Positions 1 to 10,895 are shown, counted from the stretch's first letter. The stretch is 64,000 nucleotides of DNA from Podocnemis expansa (GCA_007922195.1 ML681989.1:50405893-50469892); one strand, 5' to 3'. The notes: generated by a model from the letters alone, not told the origin. Translations and numbers: made by a program.

Positions 1-430
1 CCACCACCATCTACTCCGAGACATCTACCACAGCCTTGTCTGCCAACTCTAAGCCCTGATTCACTCCTGCAGCCCCCCACCAATTCCACTTCCAGAGATA
101 CTCACACTAGCCTCTGTCACCCACTCCCATCCTGCCCAGAGATATCCATCCCAGCCTCCCCCACCAAGTCCATTACCTGCATGTACAGCCACACCAACCT
201 CCCATGCCCAGCCCCATCCATCTGAGCCTTCCCAAACCCCTCACTCCAATACCATTAAAAACTCCAACTTCAGCCTCTCTCACCCCAACCTCCCCCTCTT
301 ACCCCATTGCTGAAGAAATATGAACCCCAGCCTCTCCACACACCCCAATCCCCCAGACACCCATCACAGCTTTCCCCAACCACCCCTATGCCCCCAAAAC
401 ACCCATTCTAGCCTCCCCATTCACCCCATT
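1..430. repeat. Degenerate C/A-rich minisatellite
   Basis: The stretch is strongly C- and A-rich, and an AGCCTC-type word recurs at roughly 45-55 base intervals among runs of CCCC and CACCCC. This is the look of an old, diverged tandem array. The left edge lies outside the window, so copy number is unknown. No coding potential is apparent. Confidence 0.55.
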
Positions 431-677
431 CATCCACTCGAAGGACTTAAATAAAGATGAAATGATACAACAATTTGCAGTTGTTAAAGCCCAAAAAGTT
501 ACACTTCAAAGCTGAAATTTTCCTGAGTAAATACATGATAACTGTTACTTGCTAATTAAATTTAAATTCATCAGTATTACTTTTTAGTTTTGAATTTAGA
601 TTAAAGGAATGAATTGATCTTGCTATTTGAATGTTAGGTTGCAAATACAGTTTGGAAAATCTTTTTAAGCTTACGTG
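431..677. other. Unannotated AT-rich sequence
   Basis: Ordinary AT-rich sequence between the minisatellite and a hAT end. I see no repeat, gene or regulatory site in it. Confidence 0.4.
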
Positions 678-750
678 AATGAGATTTGGAGGGAGGGGGC
701 GCCAAAGCAAAATTTGGCTCAGGGTGCCACAACCCCTTGAGCCAGCCCTG
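678..750 (-). mobile_element. hAT-type terminus fragment (CAGGGCYGGC family)
   Basis: Read on the minus strand this begins CAGGGCTGGCTCAAGG and runs into a GGCGCCCCCTCC motif. It resembles the end at 18594-18660 (CAGGGCCGGCCCAGAGG). Only one end is visible, so it is a truncated, non-autonomous copy. No target duplication could be paired. Confidence 0.45.
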
Positions 751-907
751 GACAAGAGATACACAACAATTTTCCCAGCAATACAACCAACAAAGTTCAA
801 CAAATCCAGGAAAATGGATGTCTTCCTATCCACCAAGAGCTCAATAAATGCTCCCTCCCTGCTTCCCCCGCCCCCACCTTAAATCCTGCCAGCCTTTTCT
901 GGCAATA

Positions 908-1852
908 TGGCTGTGTTCTCACACAGCCAGTTATTTCGATATGGTTGTTTCGCAACAACCGTATATCAAAATAACCCTTATTTTGAAACAACTTATTTCG
1001 AATTAACAAAATGTTAATTCGAAATAAGGAAAAAAACGGGAATCGAAATAGCAAGTTCACACTGTGAACTTGCTATTTCGGTACCTGGTCCAGGGGGCTG
1101 CAGCCCCCTGGGGGTGAGCGGCTGCGGCNNNNNNNNNNNNNNNNNNNNNNNNNNNNNNNNNNNNNNNNNNNNNNNNNNNNNNNNNNNNNNNNNNNNNNNN
1201 NNNNNNNNNNNNNNNNNNNNNNNNNNNNNNNNNNNNNNNNNNNNNNNNNNNNNNNNNNNNNNNNNNNNNNNNNNNNNNNNNNNNNNNNNNNNNNNNNNNN
1301 NNNNNNNNNNNNNNNNNNNNNNNNNNNNNNNNNNNNNNNNNNNNNNNNNNNNNNNNNNNNNNNNNNNNNNNNNNNNNNNNNNNNNNNNNNNNNNNNNNNN
1401 NNNNNNNNNNNNNNNNNNNNNNNNNNNNNNNNNNNNNNNNNNNNNNNNNNNNNNNNNNNNNNNNNNNNNNNNNNNNNNNNNNNNNNNNNNNNNNNNNNNN
1501 NNNNNNNNNNNNNNNNNNNNNNNNNNNNCCCCTTCTGGGGCTGAGGGACAGCCCTCAGCACCCTGGGCAAGGACCTGAGGGTTCCCTGGTGCCAGGGTGC
1601 TGAGGATCCAATGTTGTTTCGGACCACTTTGTTCTGAAACAACATGTTCACACGCCTTGTTTCGAAACAAGGGTTTCGAAACAAGTTTGTTTCGACCCCA
1701 AATGGGGTTTAACTTGTTTCGAAACAACACAGTTGTTTGGAAACAAGGGCTTCCCCTTGTTTCGAAACAACTGTGCATCGTGTGAACAGCTGAAACCTTA
1801 TTTCGAAACAACCTCTGTTGTTTCGAAATAAGGAGGCTGTGTGAACACAGCC
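908..1852. mobile_element. Foldback DNA transposon with TTTCGAAA arms, split by a gap
   Basis: Both ends carry GGCTGTGTTC-ACACAGCC, itself a palindrome, and TA dinucleotides flank it (906-907 and 1853-1854). The arms are built of repeated short palindromes of the TTTCGAAA and TTGTTTCGAAACAA kind. The middle is GC-rich, with GGGGGCTGCAGCCCCC, and is interrupted by Ns. No transposase is visible, so it is a non-autonomous element. The TA flank would suit a Tc1/mariner-type insertion, but two bases are weak evidence. Confidence 0.6.
1129..1528. other. Assembly gap (400 N)
   Basis: Exactly 400 Ns inside the GC-rich centre of the foldback element at 908-1852. The round number suggests an estimated or placeholder length. 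The flanking palindromes would be hard to sequence and assemble. Confidence 0.98.
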
Positions 1853-1934
1853 TATTTGCTCAGCCTCATGTACTCAGAGTATAGATAGAAGGAGGCTTGG
1901 AAAACAGATGGGGCTTGTGCCAGATTCTACACAA

Positions 1935-2215
1935 AGGGTTCCAGGGTTTAATCTCCCACTCACATCTCGGTCAACTGTTAACCAAACCTGGCCCAAGTGT
2001 GGCAGATGTGGACATTTAAAGCACAAATGGAAAATCAAGGGCTCCTTGGTATGCAAGTGCGGATCCCCCATGACAGACCATAAAACATCACACAACATAT
2101 CGCCTAATTTATAAATATGAAGGAGGCATCACTGCAATAAATTCCACCACTCCTGACGATTCGGCTCAATCAACTTCAGGGAGAAATTGTAGCTGCTGCT
2201 CTACAGCAGCTGAAT
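1935..2215 (+). pseudogene. LINE ORF2 C-terminal tail, decayed
   Basis: The plus-strand frame of the 68-residue reading frame at 1908-2114 has GRCGHLKHKWKIKGSLVCKCG followed by a histidine-containing tail. That matches the cysteine/histidine-rich end that follows the reverse transcriptase in several non-LTR retrotransposons (pattern RCG-HKWK-CxCG-H). A further in-frame-like stretch after the stop at about 2112 has a GGI-type motif, which also fits. The reverse transcriptase itself is absent, so this is a 5'-truncated or eroded copy. The clade cannot be fixed from this piece. Two cysteine pairs alone could be chance, so confidence is moderate. Confidence 0.5.
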
Positions 2216-2261
2216 GAAGGAAGAACATGATTACTTTGAACTGCCACATAGTGATATGTCA

Positions 2262-2537
2262 GGCCTTGTCCACACTTAAAATGTAGGTCAGCTTAGCTAT
2301 GTCACTCAAGAATGTGCAAAATTCACAACTCAGAGACATTAGTAAGCTGACTTAAACCCTAGTGTATGGACTGCGAAACCAATGGAAGGATTTTTGCCTC
2401 TCAAGAGAATGGTTGAATTCCAGTGTTGGAAACCCCCCTTCTATTTCTGTAGCAAGCATCTACATTACAATGCTACAGCATCACAGCTGCAGTGCTTCAG
2501 TTGTGCCTCCTATAGCATCTGTAATGTAGACTGATCC
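2262..2537. mobile_element. MITE with GGCCTTGTCCACAC / GTAGACTGATCC ends
   Basis: The left end GGCCTTGTCCACAC and the reverse complement of the right end (GGATCAGTCTACAT) are diverged versions of the GG-CT-GTC-TACAC terminus seen in several other elements here. It starts with AGGTCAGCTTAGCTATGTC-like sequence. Non-autonomous; a target duplication is not clear. Confidence 0.5.
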
Positions 2538-2539
2538 TA

Positions 2540-5500
2540 ACTGAAAGGGTTTACATAGTGATTACTCTTGTAGAGATACAAGATTTCTGCTGTTTTGTTA
2601 ACCTAACAAATCAATAGTGGCACCCAGTGGCTAGAAGGGTCAATTAAAAATTATCTTTCTCAATATTCTGTTGACATTCAAGTGCCAAAATCACTTGCTT
2701 GGCATTACATGTACTAAATCCAGTCATAGCTATTTTTGAGCCATTTCATCTGGAAGCTATATGCTTTCTGTTAACGAAGACATTATCCTCCAAGGTAAAA
2801 TGCTGAGCCTTCAGTACAGCACATGGTGGGTTACAAAACTATTGGATTTTGATGTAGTTGTGGGGCTAGTTAATGCTTATTTGTTCTGGGAGAGCACTAA
2901 ACCTGCACAAATGAAAATTACTCTTGTCTATTGTAAGAGTTCCAGGGCTTTCCTCAAGAGAGCCCTCTCCAAAATTTGCTGACTTCCAGTCCTTATGGAA
3001 TTTCAAGAGCCAAGTGATCCATAGGAAAGCTAAAACTCAGCTTAAATGAAATGAACAATTAACCATACAGAAGAAAGGGACCATGAAACTTTCATATCCA
3101 CAGCTTTAGGATCTTTAGTTTCCACTTGGAGCATAAGTTCCGGGCACATCACTGAATGATACTTTCAGTGGATTTTGACTACATGTCCAATCATGTAGGC
3201 TGTGAGTTAGGATTTCAGTGAGACAAATTGTGTGACTGAGGTTTTCAGGATTTTATTTATCACAGGTTACTACACAGACAGTGGGAGAGTTATCTTCCAG
3301 TTCACTTCTTGAGTTATGTAGAACTGATGACTCTTACACCAGACAATTTTGTTTGTTTTTCTCCTGTCCCCTGGCCTGTGGTTTACAACAATGAGAAGCC
3401 ACCTGAGTTCACTGTTTCTTCTCATACAACACCTATATTAAACTCAGGGCTACTTTTCTCCAGAAATGAGAAGCTATAAATCCATTCTCTACTCCCTGTC
3501 TGTTTGCTTCAATCAAAAGCACTTGGGAGGGGGAGAAAAGATGGTAATCTAACTTCTCCCCCAACCCCCATTTTAAAGAGCCAAGAATACAGTCTGAGCT
3601 AGAGTTTTAATTACACGCCATGGCCCCAATGTTTGTGTTCACTGTGGGCCCTTTGCAGTGTTCCAAAGGGGACGTAGGTCACCCTAACCGATCAAGCATT
3701 CATTTGGTTAGGAAGAATCACATGCTGACGCAACTCTATGCTCACATAGGTAGCATGGCAGGGGCATGGATGAGAGAGTGTTCCTGAAGCAGTATAGCCG
3801 CCTTGCTATTTGCAGCTACTGGAACTGCCCCTTGTGGCTGTGGGCAACAAGACATACACTGAAGTAGCCCCAAGGTTGTTCTTGTTGATGACATCCAGGC
3901 CCTAGAGAACCCCATTATCAGGGCATGATCAGGTCACCTGTGTCCATCCAGTCCTCCACATCGCGTGCCATGTGCAAATAGCCTGGACTCTAGGACATAT
4001 CAGCATGGCATGGTAAACCTGAGCTCAGACTCAGGTTTAAGCCAAACACCCCTACCATTCACACACAGTCTTCCGACTTATGCCAGAAACCAACTAGGGA
4101 TCATCCAGGGGCATAGGTTCAGGCACCATGACATAGATCCAAACCCACTCATTTCGCTGTGTGGATGTAGCTGAAGCCCAAGTTACCAGCTCACATCTGG
4201 ACGATTTGTCCACACTGTCGCACAAATTCTGGCTCATCCAGCCACAGTCTTCCTGTTCAATACCCAAGAACCAGAAATAACTTCCTGCTTCAAATATACC
4301 CGCTTAGCATTTAATCCTTGATTTCTGCAACTAGAAATATTTAACTCTGTTGTAAGTTAGCTCTGACCTGCACTAACACCAAGTCTTGCGTCCAGCCAAG
4401 CATGCAGCTAGCTGGCCAGACCCCAGCCAGCTTCTAATAAATATGTGGTGTGAGGAGAGCAGGGAAGATGCAACAGGCAGGCACCCTCAGGAACACTGAC
4501 CTATACAGGAAGTTGCAGTTAGGGACTTTCTCTCCGGAGAGAGATCCCTGCTGCCAACAACAAGGAGGAGATGGCGTAGGTCTTCAGCAAACTGCAAGCC
4601 ATGACCTGCTCAAGACTAGAATCCAGCTAGTCCCACCAAGGGAGTGCAAATGAGCCTGATGAAGGGGAATAAATCTGGGGTAAGTGTGTATACATTTTTT
4701 CCTTGTACTATTTAAAATTTAAAAATGACGCCAACCCCTTCCGAAGACAAGACCTTAGTAATGACTTCAGTTTTTCACTTGTACCAGAAGAATTAGAATA
4801 CAAACAAATCTAGAGTTATCCTCTGCTTTTCACTCCCCTGTTGGGTTAGGCAGCAACAGGGGTGTGAGGGAGGCAGGAATGCACAGAGAACCTTTGTTTA
4901 TTTGAATAGGGATGCCCCTTTTAGCCGCCTGAAAGATCTCAATGAAACTTTAAACAAAAGTACTCTGCAATTCTCCACCAAAAGGTTTCTAGGGATAGTG
5001 GCCTTATTTCTTTCTCCATGGTAGGACACTTCTTCACACCATGATGAGGGCAGCTAACATCCCTGCAGTACATAACCTAATGAATATGGTACTGGGCAGT
5101 CTCAGGCCACCAATAGGAGCTATGTTCTCTGTGCCTTTGTGACCCTCAGGAGTGAGATACAAACTCAGTTCACCACCTGTAGCGAGATACAAACTTTGGA
5201 TGCCAACATAACTTGTGTCAACCAAAGTTTGCAGTGCAACCTTGGCCCAACATGTTATGCATGGTTTGTTCCCCCTTATCCTCTCCCTAGAAGGAAAATT
5301 GTGTGGGCAGAGGAGTGTTCTGTTTTGGATAATTGGTTGGTTTTTTTAATAAATTAAAGAAAGTTTAGTGAAAGGGAAATCAACTATACAAAGTTTGTGC
5401 CCCACAGGGAACAGACTCATCACACTGTGTGCCACAAGAATGCAGTGCTTCCAGCAGCTATTGTAAATGCAATCTGATTCATTAGCACACAGGGTGTAGT

Positions 5501-7049
5501 CCGCATGTGTACCTGTTGGAAAAATGGGGCAAGTGTCCTTTGTGTGATGTCAGCATGTGCCAGCCCAGCATCACCAGGTACACTCTGATCATCGTGTGAT
5601 GAAGTTACACTTCCATATGACCTCATGTATTTTAGTGGCAGATATCAAAACCTGCCAGGCCCTGGCCTTTTCCTTAATACAAGGATCTACTAAAGAAGTG
5701 CTGAACCATTAATTCTCTATTCACTGGTTGGTTTTCCTTTTTTAAAAAGGAAAACCCAACAGTTTATAATATACAGGATATTTAATGCAACGACGGTGGG
5801 GGAAGGGAGCAACAGTTGGCTAAAGATACATAGATTTCCCCTTTAGAAGGATCTTTGCTTGGGGCTGATGGGGATCAAACTGCAGTTGCTGTGTATTTAT
5901 AAATGTCAGCTACTTTGCTAGCTCTAGTCTTATAGGATGTTTTGATTTTTTGGTTATCACTCAGAGGAAGGATGGAGCCATTGTTCCTTGGCCCATGTAT
6001 AGTGCAATTGACATGAGAATGTTCCTTTGGGTTGCAGTATTTGGAATCCCAGCTCCACAGCCCCACTGCAGAGATGCCAAAGTTTGAATCAGCATGAAGA
6101 GTGAATTGCCCGCTAGCCCCCAGAAGTGGTCTCTGTGGACCAGAGTTGAAGCACATTAACAGAATGGTGGACGGGAGATTACCCTGGCTCTGCCAGGGCT
6201 ATACTGCTCTTTAGATAAATAAAAGATATCAGTTTCTAGGGCCGTCAGCTTTTAAAGTGTTTTCAGCTCCAGTATGATGTGGCAGGCACTGAGAATGCTG
6301 AAACTTCAGAAGATACATGCCAGGCCAGCATGTCCACCTTGCACTCATCCTTGAACCAAGCTCAGCCCAAAAATCAAGCAGCCAATTTTATCCCATCCCC
6401 TTTATGCAAGTGAACATGTTACCACACCTCAGGTGGGGAGTTAGTCATAGGATCTTTGGCCTTGAGTTGCAGCCACGTGAGAAATGACTATATTCCAGCA
6501 AAACATAAGGCCTGTCATGTCATGCTGCAAATTTGAACTGAATCTGGGTCAATATTATTTAAACTACAAAAAAAGTTAGTAAGGCATAAAAAGACTCATC
6601 AGCTGAGGAGCTGGTCCTGTAAGTTAGCATAGGTCCCTTGGCACCAGTTTACCCCAGCTGTGGAGCTGTTGCTATACATTCAAACTAGTCTACAAAGCCT
6701 CCCCAAAAAATATGTTGCTAACTTTCAGTTAAGATTGCTTAAACACATTTCCTATCAATGCAAGCATTTGAAATCCAGGAACTTACCAATTAAGCCAAAA
6801 GTCAGTTCCATGCAAACCTCAGTTCATACGTCCTACCACACAAACATTGAAACTCCCCCACACACTCTGCTCTGCAACAAACTTCCCTTTAGTTCCAACA
6901 TGACCATTCAACCACAATGCACACATCCTCTTGCTCAGCATCACACACAGATACACACCCTGATCTCTGCCATCAGCCACAGATAAATTACTTGTGGACA
7001 GAAGTGCACTCGTAATTACAGTGTTATTTCCAACTACAAGTATGAAGTC
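2540..7049. other. 4.5 kb with no recognisable feature
   Basis: Mixed-composition DNA with only short chance reading frames (73, 69, 72, 93 and 108 codons are the longest) that show no family motif and no splice-site context I can defend. Minor points are a short direct repeat GAGATACAAACT at about 5153 and 5185 and no long homopolymers. It is most likely intergenic or intronic sequence with old unrecognised repeats. Confidence 0.4.
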
Positions 7050-7246
7050 AAATGTAAGTGTTACTGTAGACACAGCTTATGTTGGTGTAACACATGCTGT
7101 TCAGTGATGTGAATAAGCCAACCCACACTGAGCAACACAAATTATCCCATTGTAAGCGATGGTGTGGCCAGTGCTATATGGATCGGAGAGTTTCTCCTGC
7201 CAACATAATTAAGCCATCCTCAATAAGCAGCGGTAGCTAAGCTGAT
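7050..7246. mobile_element. Partial MITE, 'TGTAGACA...TTATGTTGG' family
   Basis: Begins with TACTGTAGACACAGCTTATG and contains the pair GTTCAGTGATGTGAATAAGCC, ACTGAGCAACACAAA and then GGAGAGTTTCTCCTGCCAA, an inverted motif. The same order of motifs occurs at 27640-27835. The right end is lost at the boundary with the element at 7248. Confidence 0.5.
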
Positions 7247-7557
7247 TGGGTATGTCTACATTGTGTGTTTAAGTCGACTTAAGGGCCCTTAAGTCAACTT
7301 AAACAAAACCCTGTCTACAATGCAGGGCAATAAAGTTGACTTTAGCATCAGGTAAAGTCGACTTTATTACTTCTGCTTATAAAGTCAACTTTACAGTTAA
7401 GTCGACTTTATTAAGTCGACTTAAGGCAATGTGGAAGGGAAGTTGCCTTAAGTCAACTTAATTGGCCTCCCAACCACAGAAAACATGGGGATGGAGGCTG
7501 GCTAGAAGGCACAATACAGCTGGGAGCATTCCCAGCTGCGTGGACCACAGCCAAACT

Positions 7558-8226
7558 CAGTGGCGTCACTGGTGTTGGGCACGCCAGGGCACGTGCCCCA
7601 GGTCCCAAAGCCAGTGCCCCGGATCTCCAGCCCAATCGGGCCAGGGATCCGGGGCCCGATCCCCAGCCAGCCGTGGCCGCACTCGCCCCATCCTTGGCTG
7701 GGTATCCAGGGCCTGGCTGGCTGCCCAGCAGGCCCCGCCCCTGGCCAGGGATAGGGCCAGGGGGAGGCCAAACCGCTGCGAGTGGCTAGGCCACGGCGTG
7801 GCGTGGCCAGAAGCAGCTGCTGGAGGCCAGACCCACGTCCATGCCCGCGGTGGCAGGCGGCCAGGCCCCTGATCCCTGGCTGGGGACGGGGCCACTGCGG
7901 CCGCCAGCGGCCAGGCCCCAGATCCCCAGAGGGGGATCCGGGGCCCAGCTGGCCACCCACGCCTGCAGCGGCCCCGTCCCTCGCTGGGGATCCAGGGCCC
8001 GGCCAGCCGCCCATGATGGCGGCAGTCCCATCCCCCGCTGGGGATTAGGGGCCTGGTCGCCCGCCACCGCGGGCGCAGGCCCAGCCTCCAGCAGCCGCTT
8101 CTGCCCATGCCACACCGCAGCCTAGCCACTCGCAGTGGCGTGGCCTCCCCCTGGCCCTAACCCTGGCTAGGAGGCGGGGGCTGGGCCCATTCCCCGGGTC
8201 CATTGCCCCCCCCAGCGATGCCTCTG
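7558..8226 (+). mobile_element. GC-rich hAT-like non-autonomous element, copy 1
   Basis: The left end is CAGTGGCGTCACTGG and the right end GCGATGCCTCTG, an inverted pair. The 8 bp GCCAAACT is duplicated exactly on both sides (7550-7557 and 8227-8234), which is the hAT hallmark. The interior is about three quarters G+C, with repeated GGGGATCCGGGGCC-like units. Long open frames on both strands here (up to 187 codons) are a by-product of GC content that lowers stop frequency. Related copies are at 18043, 58856 and 61486. Confidence 0.8.
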
Positions 8227-8234
8227 GCCAAACT

Positions 8235-8540
8235 CCCCATGTTCCCTGACTGATCTCCCCCGTTCCGAGCCAGACCGGGCATCACAGCCCGACTTGGCAT
8301 TTCCCCCATTCTCAGCCAGCCCTACATGTCTCCCCCATTCTCAGCCTGACCCTTCCTGTCTTGCTCCTCCTCTGCCCAAACCCATGTGTCTCCCACTTCT
8401 CTACCCAAACCTGTGTGTCCCTCCTCTTGTCTTTCTCTGCCCAAACCCCTGTCTCCCCTTTGTCCTTTTCAGCCTGACCCTGCCTGTCTCTCCCCCTCTC
8501 CGATCAACCCTGTGTGTCTCCCCTTCTCAAAGGACCCCCC
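8235..8540. repeat. C/T-rich degenerate minisatellite
   Basis: Words such as CTCTGCCCAAACCC, TGTGTCTCCC and CAGCCTGACCC recur about every 40 bases. Strong pyrimidine bias keeps frames open on the plus strand without coding meaning. It sits between the hAT-like element and the Penelope fragment. Confidence 0.6.
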
Positions 8541-8547
8541 TGATATT

Positions 8548-8845
8548 GTTGTAAAACAAACAAGGAATCCAGAGGCACTGTTTAAGACTAACATATTTAT
8601 TTATTGGATGAGCTTTCATGGGAGAAAAATTCCACTTCATCAGACAGTTTGAAGATGGGGGAATTTACAGAATGGTAGGAAATAAATGCAGGGGAGTGTA
8701 AGACATAGGATCAGGTCACAGTCTAACAGCAAATCAAAGTAGTTTTTAAGATTCAAACACTGGGAAAGAGCACATGGAAAGAAAGAAAGAAAGTTGCTAT
8801 TTCTTTTAGATTACATTGTGTGAAAGCAGGATTAAATCCTATGGA
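8548..8845 (-). mobile_element. Penelope-like element, 3' terminal fragment
   Basis: Matches the 3' untranslated region of the large Penelope-like element at 60645-60850 in the same orientation, including the terminal GGAATCCAGAGGCAC, the AACATATTTATTTATTGG block and TTTGAAGATGGGGGAA. Read on the minus strand it has CTGATGA, a stem, then GAAA, the two core boxes of a hammerhead ribozyme. No coding part remains. Confidence 0.75.
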
Positions 8846-9408
8846 TTTTTTTCCCCCATTATAACAGGTGATTTGACTTCACCTTCCTCTATGGGCTGTT
8901 TCCTGGTGTTTAAGTCTTAACTACTGCTGCGTCCTGCCCCTGTGCTGGCAGTTGCCCTGCAGCGCCTGTTCCAGAGCCAGAGGAGTCTGGGCAGCACAGG
9001 GAGGGTGTGGAGTGCTGCGCTGGCACATCACTGGGCTACATCAGGCTCCCTGGCCTCCCTGGGCTTCCTGTTGCCACACACAGTATGGAGGGTGGTGTGG
9101 TCACTCACTGCCTGTAGTAAAGCCATGGCTGGAAGAGAGGGGCACCTCTGCTGTGGTGCACTGTGGGCCAGGTACCCACAATGCACCACTCCTAGGGCAA
9201 CCTAGCAGCTGCCAGTCTGGACGTGGGCAGTCTCCTGGCATTTTGAGTGTGGACATGCTAAGCCAGCTTAATAAAGTCTATTTTAAGCAGAGTTTATTAA
9301 GCCAACTTAACCAAGCCCTGTAGTGTAGACATAGCCATTGTGAGCTCTCTTGGCTTGGAGGGGCTACAAGCTGTGGTGTAAGTTCTCTAGTGTAGCCATA
9401 GCCTAAAG

Positions 9409-9593
9409 CAGTAGTTTTCAAACTTTTTTGCTTGGGACCCAGTTGACAAAAATAATTTATGCCCATGACCCAACAATTACATCTTTGAACAATGTATTCC
9501 AGTCTTTTGGTGGCAACAGGGGATGCCGTGAGCCCAGTGCGTGAGGATCTGTGACTCAATACTGGCTCCCAACTCAAAGTTTGAAAAACACTG
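9409..9593. mobile_element. hAT MITE (CAGTAGTTTTCAAAC), copy 1
   Basis: Ends CAGTAGTTTTCAAAC and GTTTGAAAAACACTG are inverted repeats. The 8 bp GCCTAAAG/GCCTAAAC (9401-9408, 9594-9601) is duplicated with one mismatch. At 185 bp it is far too short for a transposase. It resembles the copy at 17500-17670 in the opposite orientation. Confidence 0.85.
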
Positions 9594-10033
9594 GCCTAAA
9601 CGCCTGGCATTTTGTATAGTATGTATGCCTTTTGGCCAGTTGTACAAGTTAAAGCTGAAAGGAAATATATTATGGACCTGCATTTGTCCAAGTGTGTTGA
9701 ATGTAACGTCCTGGATCTAATGCTCCCATGTTACATCAGTGTGACTTTTACAATATGAGAGGGGGGTCAGATAATCTTAAATTAAGAAAAATAGTGGGTG
9801 ACAAGACCCTAACAGAAGCCAGCAGTGTGACAAAGTTCACTTCTGTGGAAGAGGACATCCCTAAGGTAGGGAACTATGTTGGTTCTCGCACACAGGGCAC
9901 AAATGGCTGCAAAAAAGGGGAACTCTGCACTGATGAGCATAGCGGAAACAAACTTAGCACCATTTTAGCACAGAGGGATGCTGATGTGTGCAAAGGCAGA
10001 AGGAAAGGACTGGCCACTGGGTCTCCAAGTACA

Positions 10034-10418
10034 TAGGGTGGATTAATGTGTGGGCCTACTGGGCCCGAGTCCAAGGAGCCACACAATGTGGGGGACCCTC
10101 CACCATGCAGCACGGGGTGGGGGGGGGAGTAGAGCCACCCTGGGCTGGAGGCTGGGCTAAGCTTTCCTCTCCTGCCCCCTCCCCTCCCAGGATGGCCTAT
10201 CTGCCCCTGGGGACAAGGCCAGCTGCTGCGCTGTGCAATGCAGCACAGCCTCCAGCATGGCTGGGCTGCACTGGAAACCACCCTGCATGCATGGGCCACG
10301 CTGGGAGCCAATCAGTCTGCCCCCCCCCCAAGTGCTGGTCCTCCTGCAGAGGGCAGGGCTGTAGACTCAATGGGACCTGTGCCCAAGTGGGGTCCCAGAG
10401 GTGCCTAATCCACCACTA
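10034..10418. mobile_element. DNA element with a 10 bp target duplication
   Basis: The left end TAGGGTGGATTA and the reverse complement of the right end TAGTGGTGGATTAGG form an imperfect inverted repeat. TCCAAGTACA is duplicated perfectly on both sides (10024-10033 and 10419-10428). The 385 bp interior is GC-rich, with GGGCCTACTGGGCCCGAG near the left end. Ten bases is longer than the 8 bp of hAT and falls in the range known for Mutator-like elements, but the superfamily is not settled. Confidence 0.65.
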
Positions 10419-10689
10419 TCCAAGTACACATTTCTAGGGTACACAAAGCCCCTTGTAGGGGATGGCCAGAAAAAGTGGCTCAGGGTTTGCCATAGTGCTT
10501 CAGAGCTGCTTCACATCCTGCCCGTGTTTTGGGAGGTTGTGATCCATCTCCCCTCATACCACTATGGTTCTTCACACAAAGCCCTGACTTTGTTCCAGCT
10601 GTAGGGAATTGGGGCAAATTTCACCCCAATTACTTTGTCACATATTTAAATCTTGGAAAGCTTAAATAACACGTAGAGCAGATACAGAA

Positions 10690-10895
10690 CTTTTAATCTG
10701 CAGATCTCAAAGGCCTTTGCAAAGAAAGCTAGTAACATTATCCCCATTTTACAGATGATGAAACTGAGGCACAGGGAAGCAATGTGATTTGTTCAGCATC
10801 ATCTACCAGGCCAGTTGCAGAGTCAGGAATATAAAACAGGGCCCTGAGTCCTGGTTTAGGGCTCTATCCACTAGGATACACTGTCCTAAGATGTT
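10690..10895 (+). mobile_element. MIR-type SINE
   Basis: Contains CCCCATTTTACAGATGATG, AAACTGAGGCACAGGGAAGC and, near the end, GGCTCTATCCACTAGGATAC, the well-known order of MIR core motifs. It is diverged, as expected of an ancient amniote repeat. The tRNA-derived promoter part is not recognisable. Confidence 0.75.

Larger units (their letters stand above)
7248..9336. mobile_element. 2.1 kb foldback DNA element with TTAAGTCGACTTAA arms
   Basis: The left end is GGGTATGTCTACATTG and the right end, reverse complemented, is GGCTATGTCTACACTAC. The trinucleotide ATT is duplicated on each side (7245-7247 and 9337-9339). A 3 bp duplication with G-rich termini suits a PIF/Harbinger-type non-autonomous element, though the superfamily is inferred. 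The left arm holds several copies of the palindrome TTAAGTCGACTTAA or diverged forms. Two later insertions lie inside: the GC-rich hAT-like element at 7558-8226 and the Penelope fragment at 8548-8845. No transposase is seen. Confidence 0.65.

Noticed and set aside
1014..1811. 265-codon minus frame and related frames across the N gap
   Set aside because: They are open only because the 400 Ns are read as X; the flanks are foldback transposon DNA.
7502..8129. Several long overlapping frames on both strands (up to 187 codons)
   Set aside because: They fall in a GC-rich hAT-like element with exact target duplications; open frames in most frames at once reflect composition.
9874..10437. Opposed frames of 145 and 149 codons
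   Set aside because: Located over the 10 bp-duplication DNA element; no motif, and overlapping on both strands.
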